Origin: Parasphingorhabdus sp. SCSIO 66989
GTDB taxonomy: Bacteria; Pseudomonadota; Alphaproteobacteria; Sphingomonadales; Sphingomonadaceae
Assembly: GCF_032852305.1 (NCBI RefSeq)
Contig: NZ_CP136594.1
Coordinates: 1,773,501 to 1,837,500 of the forward strand
DNA length: 64,000 bases
Reading direction: 5' to 3'
Part shown: positions 7,602-18,900 of the stretch, piece by piece
How positions within the stretch are numbered: position 1 is the first letter of the stretch
How the letters are laid out: every line of letters starts with the position of its first letter
Made by a program: the position numbers and the translations under genes
The notes under the pieces: model-generated
The model's input: only the letters and a program-made list of their open reading frames with translations
Database searches by the model: none
Told to the model about the DNA's origin: nothing

Positions 7602-9578
7602 ATGGCAAACACCCAAAATCCGGTCTCTATGGCGCTGGGCGTTTGCTATTATCCCGAGCATTGGCCGGAGGAGATGTGGCCTACCGACTTTGCCCGAATG
7701 AAGGCGCTGGGTATTTCCCAAGTGCGGATCGGCGAGTTTGCCTGGAGCAGGCTCGAGCCTGATCCGGGTCGTTTTGATTGGGGTTGGCTTGATCGGGTCA
7801 TGGATATTGCAGGTGACCATGATCTTGGCATCATTCTCGGACCCCCCACTGCAACGCCGCCCAAATGGCTGATTGACAGCGTGCCTGATATTTTGGCGCA
7901 TGATCGCCATGGTCAACCACGGCGTTTTGGCTCGCGCCGGCATTATTGTTTCTCTTCAGAGAATTACCGTGTGCACTCTCGCCGCATCACCCATGCTTTG
8001 GCCGAGCGATATGCGCAGCACCCAGCGCTTGTAATGTGGCAGACCGATAATGAATATGGCTGTCATGATACGGTTTTGAGCTACTCGCCAATGGCGGCGC
8101 AAGCGTTCAGGGGGTGGCTGGCGCAGCGCTATGGCTCGGTCGCAGCGCTCAATGCCGCATGGGGCAATGTCTTTTGGAGCATGGAGTATCGCAGTTTTGC
8201 CGAGATTGATCTGCCCAATTCTACAGTGACCGAACCCAATCCCTCCCATGTCATGGATTTTCGGCGCTTCTCCTCAGATCAAGTCCGCAGCTTCAATGCC
8301 GAGCAATGCGCGATTTTGCGCGAACATGCCCCTGATATCCCGATAAGCCATAACTTTATGGGGCATTTCGCCGACTTTGATCATCATGCCCTTGGCCGCG
8401 ATCTGGATATGGCGACATGGGATAGCTATCCGCTTGGCTTTCTCGATCAGGAAGCGCTCTATAGTGCTGAGGATAAGGCGCGCTATCGCCGCCGGGGACA
8501 CCCTGACTTCGCCGCTTTCCATCACGATCTTTATCGCGGATGTGCACCCAAATGGGGCGTGATGGAGCAACAGCCCGGCCCGGTAAACTGGGCACCACAT
8601 AATGCTATGCCGGACAAGGGAATGGTGCGGTTATGGAGCTGGGAAGCCTTTGCTCAAGGGGCTTCTCTGTTAAGCTGGTTTCGCTGGCGACAAGCCCCAT
8701 TTGCCCAAGAGCAAATGCATGCCGGATTGCGCTTGCCCGATGATACGCCCGCACCGGTCTGGGAAGAGCTGGAAGGCATTGCTGATGACCTGGAACGGAT
8801 CGGCCCGACACATCCGCAACAAGCCGAAGTCGCGATCCTGTTTGATTATGCTGCGCAGTGGATGATTGAAACCCAGCCACAGGGCAGAGGCTTCTCCTAT
8901 AGCGCTCAGGCATTTGCGCTCTATTCCGCGCTGCGACAGCTAGGGCAATCAATCGACATTATCGGACCCGATGCCGCCTTGACAGGTTACAAGGCGGTGT
9001 TTGTGCCCAGCCTGCCTCACATTCCCGAGGCGTTGCGGCAACGCCTTGCCGCCTTTGACGGCATGCTCTGCCTATTCCCGCGCTGTGGCAGCAAAACAGA
9101 GGCGTTGACTGTTGTGGAGCATCTGCCGCCGGGTCCGCTGAAAGACATTATCCCGATCCGGGTTGAACAGGTGGAATCCTTGCCAGCGGATATGGTGATT
9201 GCGGTGCGGCATGAGACGGGGTGCTATAATGCCCATCATTGGCGCGAACAGATTGTCAGCGATCTGACGCCTTTGGCACATTTCCAGGATGGCGGCGGAG
9301 CATGGTATGCTTCGGGCAATGTGCACTATGTTGCTTGCTGGCCGGGACCGGATTTTATGCAGCTGGTGGTGCAGGACGTGCTGCAACATGCCGGTACAGA
9401 ATGCGTCCTATTGCCCGAAGGCGTCAGGCTGCGGCGGCACGGAGATCTGCGGATATTGGTAAACTATGCGGATGCTCCGGTAGATTGCGCCAGATATGGC
9501 GGGCCAAAAGCCAATGCGGACTATCTTTTAGGTGCTGCACGGACGCCACCCTGTGATCTATCGATCTGGCGCGGCTGA
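7602..9578 (+). CDS. Beta-galactosidase, glycoside hydrolase family 42
   Basis: 658 residues, the full length for GH42. The TIM barrel starts with GVCYYPEHWPEEMWPTD and RIGEFAWSRLEPDPG. The acid/base glutamate is E151 in QTDNEYG and the nucleophile is E322 in WGVMEQQPGPVNW, close to the spacing in characterised members. A trimerisation domain (from about residue 400, EVAILFDYAAQWMIE) and a small C-terminal beta domain follow. There is no signal peptide, so it should act in the cytoplasm on imported beta-galactosides. The galactose released would feed galK and galT, which diverge from it. A transporter is not present in the window. Confidence 0.93.
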   Translation: MANTQNPVSMALGVCYYPEHWPEEMWPTDFARMKALGISQVRIGEFAWSRLEPDPGRFDWGWLDRVMDIAGDHDLGIILGPPTATPPKWLIDSVPDILAHDRHGQPRRFGSRRHYCFSSENYRVHSRRITHALAERYAQHPALVMWQTDNEYGCHDTVLSYSPMAAQAFRGWLAQRYGSVAALNAAWGNVFWSMEYRSFAEIDLPNSTVTEPNPSHVMDFRRFSSDQVRSFNAEQCAILREHAPDIPISHNFMGHFADFDHHALGRDLDMATWDSYPLGFLDQEALYSAEDKARYRRRGHPDFAAFHHDLYRGCAPKWGVMEQQPGPVNWAPHNAMPDKGMVRLWSWEAFAQGASLLSWFRWRQAPFAQEQMHAGLRLPDDTPAPVWEELEGIADDLERIGPTHPQQAEVAILFDYAAQWMIETQPQGRGFSYSAQAFALYSALRQLGQSIDIIGPDAALTGYKAVFVPSLPHIPEALRQRLAAFDGMLCLFPRCGSKTEALTVVEHLPPGPLKDIIPIRVEQVESLPADMVIAVRHETGCYNAHHWREQIVSDLTPLAHFQDGGGAWYASGNVHYVACWPGPDFMQLVVQDVLQHAGTECVLLPEGVRLRRHGDLRILVNYADAPVDCARYGGPKANADYLLGAARTPPCDLSIWRG

Positions 9579-9602
9579 TTCACAGCTAACCAAGGCGATA
9601 GA

Positions 9603-9638
9603 GCAACACTATCAGCTATTAGTGTTGCCAATTGGCAA
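9603..9638. promoter_or_regulatory. Overlapping palindromes upstream of the giant adhesin gene
   Basis: GCAACACT (9603-9610) and AGTGTTGC (9621-9628) form a perfect 8-bp inverted repeat. Its right arm overlaps a second, perfect 14-base palindrome, TTGCCAATTGGCAA (9625-9638). There is no T-run, so this is not a clear terminator for the GH42 gene. It may be a regulator-binding site for the adhesin promoter about 160 bases downstream, or a weak stem-loop ending the upstream transcript. Confidence 0.4.
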
Positions 9639-9771
9639 TTCCTCATCTGTAAAATCGCCTTTCAGCGTGTACCGTAATGACACAGGCGTGCTGCCTTGAG
9701 CAGAGGTGCGCTGCATCAATACCATGCAATGTCACGGCCACCTTTCACAGTTTTTCAGTCGTTTACAGAGC

Positions 9772-9801
9772 TGATTTTTTTAAACTCGCCCTCTTTATAA
9801 T
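9772..9801 (+). promoter_or_regulatory. Candidate promoter of the giant adhesin gene
   Basis: A consensus -10 hexamer TATAAT lies at 9796-9801 in an AT-rich stretch. The -35 position is poor (TGATTT or GATTTT, spacing 17-18), as expected for an activated promoter. Transcription from here would leave an untranslated leader of about 180 bases before the ATG at 9990. Confidence 0.4.
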
Positions 9802-9809
9802 TCTAACAT

Positions 9810-9859
9810 CCAAAACGGTTTTACAATAATTGTTTTGGTCCGAACCCAATCTTGTTCGG
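9810..9859 (+). promoter_or_regulatory. Two stem-loops in the adhesin 5' leader
   Basis: CCAAAAC (9810-9816) pairs with GTTTTGG (9832-9838), and CCGAAC (9840-9845) pairs with GTTCGG (9854-9859). They sit at the very start of the predicted transcript, where they could stabilise the mRNA or take part in post-transcriptional control. No known riboswitch was recognised. The rest of the 411-base gap (9579-9989) shows nothing further. Confidence 0.35.
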
Positions 9860-9989
9860 TTTGTTCCTCTTTGTTCACCCTTCTATTTGGCACGATGAAC
9901 AAGAACTCTATGGTCTGCAAATACAGCCCCTCCAATATGCGGCGTTTTTGCAAGGCCAGGTAACCAAATTACATGCACAGGGGACCACC

Positions 9990-12900
9990 ATGCGAAACAA
10001 CATCGAAGCTAATGCAGCTGCAGAAAGCCACATTCCGTATAATCAGGATCGCGGCGGCCGCGTTGTAAAGACCAACTGGGGTGCGGGCAGCTATGCGCCG
10101 ACGATGCGCTTCTTTGGCGGCCTGATGTCTGGTGCCAGTGCGACGTCAATGGCGCTGGCGGCGATGTTTGCCGGTACGATGATGGTGGTGCCCACCGATA
10201 CCGCAATCGCCGGCGATCGCTGTGTGCTTCAGGACCGTGGGACGGGCGGTAGCACCACCGGTGGCCCTGATTTTGGTGGTCGGGCGAACGGGCTTGATGC
10301 GCTGGCCTGCGGAAACGAGGCGCGCACTGATGGTAATCGCGCGGTGGCTGTAGGCTTTGATGCCAATGCGCTTGAAGCCAATGCGATTGCTATCGGCGCC
10401 CGCGCCACGGTTGTGGCCGGGTCAGCAAGTGCAATCGCCATCGGTCGGGACACAAGGGTCAATGCCAGCGCGAGCCGCGCTGTTCTTATGGGAGCCGGGT
10501 CAACAATCGGAAACGGGGCCGGCACCTCTTCTGTCGATTCGGTAGTTATTGGGTCGAACTCTACCCTTGTTGGCGCGTCTTCGACCATCATTGGTACCGA
10601 AAACACGTTAACCGGCAACTTCTCATTTGCAGTAGGTGACAATCTCAACCTTACTGGTGATTCATCGGTGGCGGTTGGTTCCAATGCTGACATGGTTGGC
10701 AACTTCTCTGTGGGCGTTGGTGCCTCAACCGATGTCGATGGTGACCTTGCGACTGGCGTCGGGAGTGGCGCGACCGCTCAAGGAACTGAGGCCACTGCGC
10801 TGGGCTTCCGTTCCAACGCGACGGGGCTTTATGCGACATCATTGGGTTCGCGCGCCAACGCTTTAGCCCAAGGGGCGATTGCCATTGGTGGCGATGGTGA
10901 TGATAGCGCTTTTGCCGGGGGCACCACCTCGATAGGTGCAGAGGCTTTAGGCCTCAACGCAATCGCTATTGGTGTCGATAGCTATTCCAGCAGCCAGAAT
11001 TCGGTTGCGCTGGGAACGAATAGTCAGGCCACGAACCTTAACGGTATCGCCATCGGCACAAGTGCCGCGGCGAATAACACCAATGCGATCGCCATCGGTG
11101 ATGACTCGGACGCTGAGTTTTTCGGGGTGGCTGTGGGTTCCATCTCGCAGGCAACTGGTCAGTCTTCGCTTGCGCTCGGTCGCGATGCCCAAGCCAGTCA
11201 GTTGGAGGCCGTAGCGGCGGGTTTTGAATCGCGGGCCAGTGGCCAGCGTGCTATAGCTGTTGGCGGGCAAAGTCAGGCGACGGCTGATGATGCCATTGCT
11301 GTAGGTTCTGACAGCATAGCCAGCGGTGTAGATGCCATCGCTATTGGCCGCAACGCCGTCTCGCTTGGCTCCGTGGCTTTGGGTGCCGGTGCGCAGGCAT
11401 CGGGTGGTTCAGCCTTTGGTGACGGCGCAATTGCGGGAACCGACGGTGCGGGTAACGCGCAGTCAACCGGCAACACCGCTATTGGTGAAGGTGCGACAGC
11501 CAATGTGGTAAACAACACCACCGCGCTGGGTGATGGTGCAATTGCCAATGTCACGGCAGGCGATGTCGCTCTGGGTGCAGGCAGCATTACCGCCGCCCCC
11601 AATTTGGTTGGGAGCACCACCATTGGCGGCCTTACGCTGGATGCTACCCAGTATGCCGGCTCGGCTTCAAGTGTCGTTTCCGTTGGTTCTGCCGGTGCTG
11701 AGCGCCAGATCACCAATGTCGCGCCCGGTCGTGTGACTGCGACCAGCACCGATGCGATCAATGGTTCGCAGCTGTTTGAGCTGGCAGAGCAAGTATCCAC
11801 GATTTCCAGCGGTGGCGGCGGCGCGATTGACTATGTGAACGTCAATGGCACCGCCACCGGCGCAGGCTCTAACACCGCCGCCAATTCCGGCGCGCTCGGT
11901 GTTGAATCGATTGCAATTGGTGACAGCACAAGTGCGGCCAATAACGGTGATATCGCGATTGGTCGCGACGCCAGCGCGGCCGGTGCCAACACGGTTGCCT
12001 TGGGCGTGGCCAGTGAGACACTGGGTCAGGAATCGGTTTCCATCGGTCTGCTTGCCGGTGCAAATGGTGTTGCAGGTAGTTCTTTCAATACCGCCATTGG
12101 TGGGCGCAGTGGTCAGAATGTGGATGGCACGGGAAATGCCGCTATTGGCACCAACGCGGGCAACAATGTCTCTGGTGACCAGAACTTTGCAGGCGGTTTG
12201 GGGGCCGGAACGGGCGTTCAGGGAGTCGACAATGTGTCGCTTGGCACGGATGCTGGCGATTTTGTTACAGGCAATCGCAACATTGCTCTTGGTGTGAGAT
12301 CGCTCGCGGGAACAAATGCTGCTGCGGTCACCGGGGAACAAAATGTCGCCATTGGTTTTGGCGCGCTGAGCGGAACTTCGGGCAACAATAATGTCGCCAT
12401 CGGCCGCGAGGTGAACAATATTGGTGGCGAGATCAACAGCACAACCGCGATCGGCGACGATGCAGAAACGCGGCGGGACAATGCGACCGCAATTGGCCTC
12501 GCTTCACGGGCCAATGCTACAGAGGGTGATGTCGCACTGGGTTGGGGATCATCCACGAGCGCGTCCACGGGCGCAGCCTATTTCACGCAAGATGCCAATG
12601 GCACGCGCGGCATTGTCTCCGTTGGTGATCGCCGCATTCAGGGCGTTCTTGCCGGTTCTGCTCCGACGGAAGCAGTCAATGTTTCACAGCTAAGCGGCGT
12701 TGCCGAGGCGATTGACGGCTTCGTGTCGCCAACCAACAGTCTTTTCGATGAAACCGCCAATGGCGCGCCAACGACCGGCCCTGTCCTGACCGTCGATGTT
12801 GATGGCGATGGCACTGCCGAGAATTTCAACACCATTGAGGAAGCGGTGCAAAATGTCGCCGCCAATGCGGGTGGTGAATCCCAGTTTGTTACCGAGGATT

Positions 12901-15900
12901 TCGATAATAGCGCCCGGCCAACTGCAACCGGCAACGACTCATCTGCGGGCGGTAATGCTGCGCGTGCATTGGGTGATCGTTCGGTTGCAATCGGTAATGC
13001 CAGCAGCGCGCTGCGAGTCGCAGGAGTTGCGATCGGCAGCGGTGCCACAACTAACGGTGCGCACAGTGTTGCCATTGGTGGTGATTATTCCGGTGACTCT
13101 GCGAGCACGAATGGGGACTTAACCACCGCCGTCGGTGCCGGTTCTACTGCTAACGGATTTGGTACGTCCGCTTTCGGCACAAATGCTGAGGCGCGAAATA
13201 CCCTTGCGCTGGCCGTCGGTTTTAATTCCACTGCCGAGGGCGTTGCAAGTATCGCCATTGCCGGCGCCCAAGCTGGACCTAACGGTCAGGGCACGATCGG
13301 GATCGGCCCGACGCTAGTTGATAACTCAAGCATCGGTATAGGTGAAGCCTCAATTTCTGGTGTGCAGCGATTTACAACCCCGTTTGATCCTATCGATCCG
13401 AATGCAGTTGGTAGCTACAATATTGCAATTGGTTTTACTTCAACTGCAAATACAGGCGATAATAATGTCGCTTTGGGTAGAGATGCTCTTTCGCAAGGAG
13501 GTAATGCAACCGCTCTCGGTTTCGGCGCACAGGCCACTGCCGCAGGCGCATTTGCGGGCGGGTCCGGGGCGCAGGCTAGCGGTGTCGACGCGATTGCTAT
13601 CGGCACGGGTGCGATTTCGCTCGGCTCGCAAGCCATTGGCGCAGGTGCACAAGCTTCAGGTGGCGGTGCGGCCTTTGGTGATGGCGCGATTGCCGGTACT
13701 GACGGCGCAGGCAATGCACAGTCCGCTGGAAACACAGCGATCGGTGAGGGTGCTACGGCCAATGTCGTCGGCAACACCACCGCGCTCGGCTTTGGGGCTA
13801 CCGCAGCTGTAACCGCAGGCGATGTGGCTCTGGGTGCGAATAGTGTCACCACCGCAGCTGCCGGTACGTCTTATGTCACCGGCGTAGCTGATCTGGGTGG
13901 CGGTGTCGTTTCCGTTGGCTCAACGGGTGCAGAACGCCGCATTCAGAATGTCGCTGCCGGTGCGGCGGCGACCGATGCGGTCAATGTCAGCCAGTTGCAA
14001 CAACAGACCGAGAATATCGACGCGATCATTTCGCCGACGAACAATATCTTTGATGATACCACTGGCCAGCTTGCTGGCGGAGATGTCGTCACGGTTGATG
14101 GCACTGGCTATGGTTCGGTTGAGGAGGCTGTGCAGGCTGTCGCCGACGGGGCTGAGATTGATTATGTCAATGTCAACGGCACCACCACCGGCGCAGGCTC
14201 GAACGATGCTGACAATTCCGGCGCGCTTGGGGCCAATGCGATCGCCATTGGTGACAGTGCACTTGCTCAGGATGCAAGCTCTACTGCTATCGGTACGGGC
14301 GCAAACAGCGGGGCGGTTAACTCCATCGCTATGGGTACCGGTGCGAATACCGCAACCGACGCGAATGCCAGTGTCGCAATCGGCCTGAATGCCGAAACCC
14401 TTGCCGGGGCTGGTTCAGGCGTTGCAATCGGCAACGGCTCATCCTCAGGTGCTGTTGGTGCTGTTGCGATTGGTAGTCAGGCAAATGGAGAAGGCGCTAA
14501 CAGCTTTGCGGGTGGTACAAATGCCCGTGCTCTGGGCGGTACTTCGGTTGCGCTGGGTAACCAGACGCTTGCTGACGGTACAAGCAGTGTGGCCGTTGGT
14601 ACCAACGCGCAAGCCAATCAGATCGGAACGGTTGCCGTTGGTCAATTGTCGACTGCATCACAATCGCGCGCAGTTGCGGTTGGTCGTGAAAGTCTCGCCG
14701 ATCAGACTGGTGCGACCGCTATCGGTACGTTGACCGATGCTACCGGCACAAACGCAACCGCTATCGGTTCGGGCGCACAGGCGACCGCCAATGGCGCATT
14801 CGCGGGTGGCTTCGGTGCAGAGGCCAGTGGCGCTGACGCGATTGCTATCGGCACGGGTGCCATCTCGCTCGGCTCGCAGGCTATCGGTGCCGGTGCGCAG
14901 GCGTCCGGCGGCGGCGTAGCGCTTGGTGATAATGCGATTGCGGGCACCGATGGTGGTGCGACCCCGGTTGCTCTCACCGCACGTAACGTCGCTCTGGGTG
15001 AAGGCGCGATTGCCAGCACCATCGATGACAGTGTAGCGCTGGGTGCGAATAGTGTGGACGGCGGGATTAACCTAGTCGGAGATACGACGGTTGGTGGCGT
15101 TACCCTTACCGCAACAGATTATGCCGGCTCAGCGGCCAGCGTTGTTTCAGTTGGTGACGCTGCCAACAATATCGAGCGTCAGATCACCAATGTTGCGCCG
15201 GGTCGCGTCACCGATACCAGCACCGACGCGATCAACGGTTCGCAGCTCTTCGCGCTGACCGAACAGGTCGCAAATGGCGCGGGCAGCCAGTTTATCACAC
15301 AAGGTTTCGCACCTGCCAATGCACCCGTCGCATCAGGTGGACGAGCGTCTGCCGGTGGTCAGGATGCGGTTGCTGCTGGTGCCAATAGTGTCGCTCTCGG
15401 CGCGGATTCAGGTACTGATGCGGCAAGCTCTGGCTCGGTCGCTTTGGGCTTTGACAGCAGCGTGACCAATGCCTTTGGCGGCGTCGCGATCGGCGGTGCC
15501 TCTGAAGCCACCCAGGAAATGGGTGTTAGTGTCGGTGCTTTCTCGGAGGCTTCCGGCCGCGGCGCAATCGCTATTGGTGGCTCGACAGCCGTGTCTGATC
15601 CCAATGGCGCAACTGGTTCGGGCGCGGATTCCATTGCTATCGGTGTGACCAGCAGCGCAAGCCAGGCAGAGGCGATCGCTATCGGTCGTGAGGCTTCGGC
15701 TTCTGTGGCTGGATCGGTCGCGCTTGGCGCGCGCAGCACCACGGGCGCGGCAGTGGCCGTGACCGATGCGACGGTCGGCGGCACGACATTCGGTACAAAC
15801 ACGACTGCGGGTACCTTCGCAGGCTCCGCACCGACGAGCGTTGTTTCGGTTGGTTCCGCTGGTAATGAGCGCCAGATCACCAATGTCGCTGCCGGTCAGA

Positions 15901-18900
15901 TCACCGAGACTTCGACCGATGCAATCAACGGTTCGCAGCTTTGGGCTGTTGCCGATGTGGTTGATAACATCGCAACCGGTGAGACTGGTCCGTTCGTATC
16001 CGAGAATGCGGCAGGTGATCCTGCGCCTTCGAATACTGGCACTGACGCGGTTGCTGGCGGCTTTGGCGCACAGGCCAATGCAGCGCAGGCAACGGCTATC
16101 GGTAATGATAGTCAGGCAAATGTCGACCGCGCAACCGCGCTGGGCTTTGGGGCCCAGGCTAACGCTGCTGCGGCAACTGCCCTTGGTACTGCCTCTGTTG
16201 CCGCGACGGATGACGCAACGGCGGTTGGCTTTTCGGCTGACGCGCTTGGTGCTGACTCCACGGCAGTCGGCGCAACCGCTCTTGCGGGCGGCAATGTTTC
16301 GGCAGTCGTTGGCTTTGAAGCCACGGATAATTCTGTGGCCAACTCGACCGTCCTGGGTAGCAATGCAAGCATTGCTGCGGGCGTGACGCAGCGCAGCGTT
16401 GCGCTGGGTCAGGGCTCGACGGTTGCCGCTGATGTTAACGGAACCGCTGATGTTACCATCACCAATACCGATGGCAGCACCACCTTTGGCGGCTTTGCCG
16501 GAACCGCGCCTGTTGGTGCGGTGTCGGTTGGCTCTGCTGGTAATGAGCGTGTGATCACCAATGTTGCGGCGGGCGCGGTCACCGCGACCTCGACCGATGC
16601 GATCAACGGTTCGCAACTGTTCTCGGTCGCGACCGAGGTGAACAACAATGCGCAGGATATTGCCAATATCGTCAATAATGGCGCAGGCAGCCAGTTTGTC
16701 ACAGAAGACTTTGCTGGTTCGACAGCTCCTAATGCGAGCGGAACCAACGCTTCGGCAGGTGGTGATGGTGCTGTTGCCAGCGCCGAATCCGCCTTGGCCT
16801 TGGGTGTCGGAGCGACCGCCAGTGATGGCACCAGCAACATCGCCATTGGTGATGGTGCATTGGCAGACGGCAATATTGCAGGAACGGGTAACGCGCTTGC
16901 TATTGGTACAAATGCCGATGCCGGTGAGACCGGTTCCATTGCCTTGGGTGCGGACAGCTCGGTTGGAGATGTCGCAAGCAATGGTGTTGCTATTGGTACC
17001 AATGCGTCAGTTGGAACCGATTCTGACGGTTCGGTCGTGCTGGGTGCCGGCGCAACCGCGCTTGCAGCTGGCGATGCGAATCTCGATCCTGCTGTGACCA
17101 GCACTGCTGGATCTACCGTAATCGGCGCGGGAGCGGAATCACGCAGCACTGGAACCGTTGCTCTTGGTGATCGCGCTTTGGCTGAAGGTATTGCCGCGAT
17201 CGCTTCAGGTTCTCGTGCAGTTGCTAACGGGGCAGGCGCCATTGCTACCGGTAATCGTGCACAAGCGACCGCTGATCGTTCAATCGCCATGGGTGTTGAT
17301 GGCACAGACGGTAACGCTTTGGGTGCCATTGCAGGCGGAGTAGACTCCGTCGCAATAGGTACCGACGCGACTACGCTTAATGCCAACGATGTAGCTCTGG
17401 GTTCCAACAGCGTGACCGCTGCCGCTGTCCAGGTGGACACTGCGACGGTTGGAGGTACGACTTTTGGCGACAACACGACTGCGGGAACCTTTGCGGGTAA
17501 TACGCCGAGCAGCGTTGTCTCGGTCGGTTCTGTTGGTAATGAGCGTCAGATCACTAACGTGGCTGCCGGTCAGATCACCGAGACTTCAACCGATGCGATC
17601 AACGGTTCGCAGCTTTGGGCTGTTGCCGATGTGGTTGATGACCTGGCAACCGGTGAGGCTGGTCCGTTTGTATCGGACAATACTGCCGGTGCGGCTGATC
17701 CAACGGCAGCGGGTGCAGATGCCTCTGCTGGTGGCTTTGGCGCGGTTGCCGATGGTGCGGCTTCGACCGTAATCGGTAACAGCGCGCTCGACAATGGCGT
17801 GGCCAACTCCACTGTACTGGGTAATGGCGCAAGCATTACTGCCGGTGTTACGCAGAGCAGTGTTGCTCTGGGTCAGGGTTCGACTGTTGCCGCTGATGTC
17901 GTTGGAACCACCGATGTCACCATCGGTGCCGTGGGCAGCAGCACAACCTTTGGCGGTTTTGCCGGAACTACGCCTGCTGGCGCGGTATCGGTTGGCACTG
18001 CTGGTGGTGAGCGGGTGATCACCAATGTTGCTGCCGGTGCAGTGACCGCGACTTCGACCGATGCGATCAACGGTTCGCAACTGTTCTCGGTCGCGACCGA
18101 GGTGAACAACAATACGCAGGATATTGCCAATATCACCAATGGCACAACGCAGCTGCCTTACTTCAAGGCGAACTCGACGCTGCCAGGTGATCCGGATGCG
18201 CAGGCTAATGGCGATGATGCGATTGCTATTGGTACAAGTTCGGTTGCTGATGGCAATTTTTCAGTTGCGATTGGTGCGGGCTCTGAAGTCACTACTGGCC
18301 AAGGAATAGCTATAGGTCAGTCAGCATCATCTCTCGACGCACATGCGATATCAATCGGACTTAGCAGCCGTGCGAATGGTGATGGAGCCGTGTCGCTGGG
18401 TAGACGGGCCAACTCTTTCGGATCATCTGCTGTCGCGTTAGGCTCTGAAACCGCAGCCCTTGCTGAGACTGCTACTGCAATAGGTTTCGCTTCGCGAGCG
18501 AACGACCTAAGCTCTACGGCGATTGGTTACCTCGCCGACAGCTTCGGAGACAACTCCATCGCGATGGGTACCCGCGCCACTACGGCAATGGGGGCCAATG
18601 ATGCGGTTGCCATCGGCACGAGCGCACAGGGCGGCGCGGTCAACGCCATCGCAATCGGCAACGCGGCGAACGCCACTGCCGTTGGCGATGTTGCTCTGGG
18701 TTCAGGCAGCGTAACCGCAGCGGCGGTTGATACGCCGAATGTCACGATCGCGGGTACGACCTATGACTTTGCTGGCAGCTCTGCAGCTGGCGGTACGGCA
18801 CCGGCAAGCGTGGTTTCGGTTGGTGATGCAGGCGCTGAGCGTCAGATCACTAACGTGGCTGCTGGTCAGATCACGGCAACTTCAACCGATGCCGTCAACG

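Noticed and set aside
9852-9989. Longer start (TTG at 9852) for the giant adhesin
   Set aside because: It adds 46 residues with no signal-like character and no ribosome-binding site, while ATG 9990 has AGGGGA at ideal distance.
15408-17476. Long minus-strand ORFs opposite the adhesin (402 and 355 codons; also one at 21057-22172)
   Set aside because: They are low-complexity antisense frames of repeat DNA with no ribosome-binding site, motif or homology; the plus frame is continuous and clearly coding.
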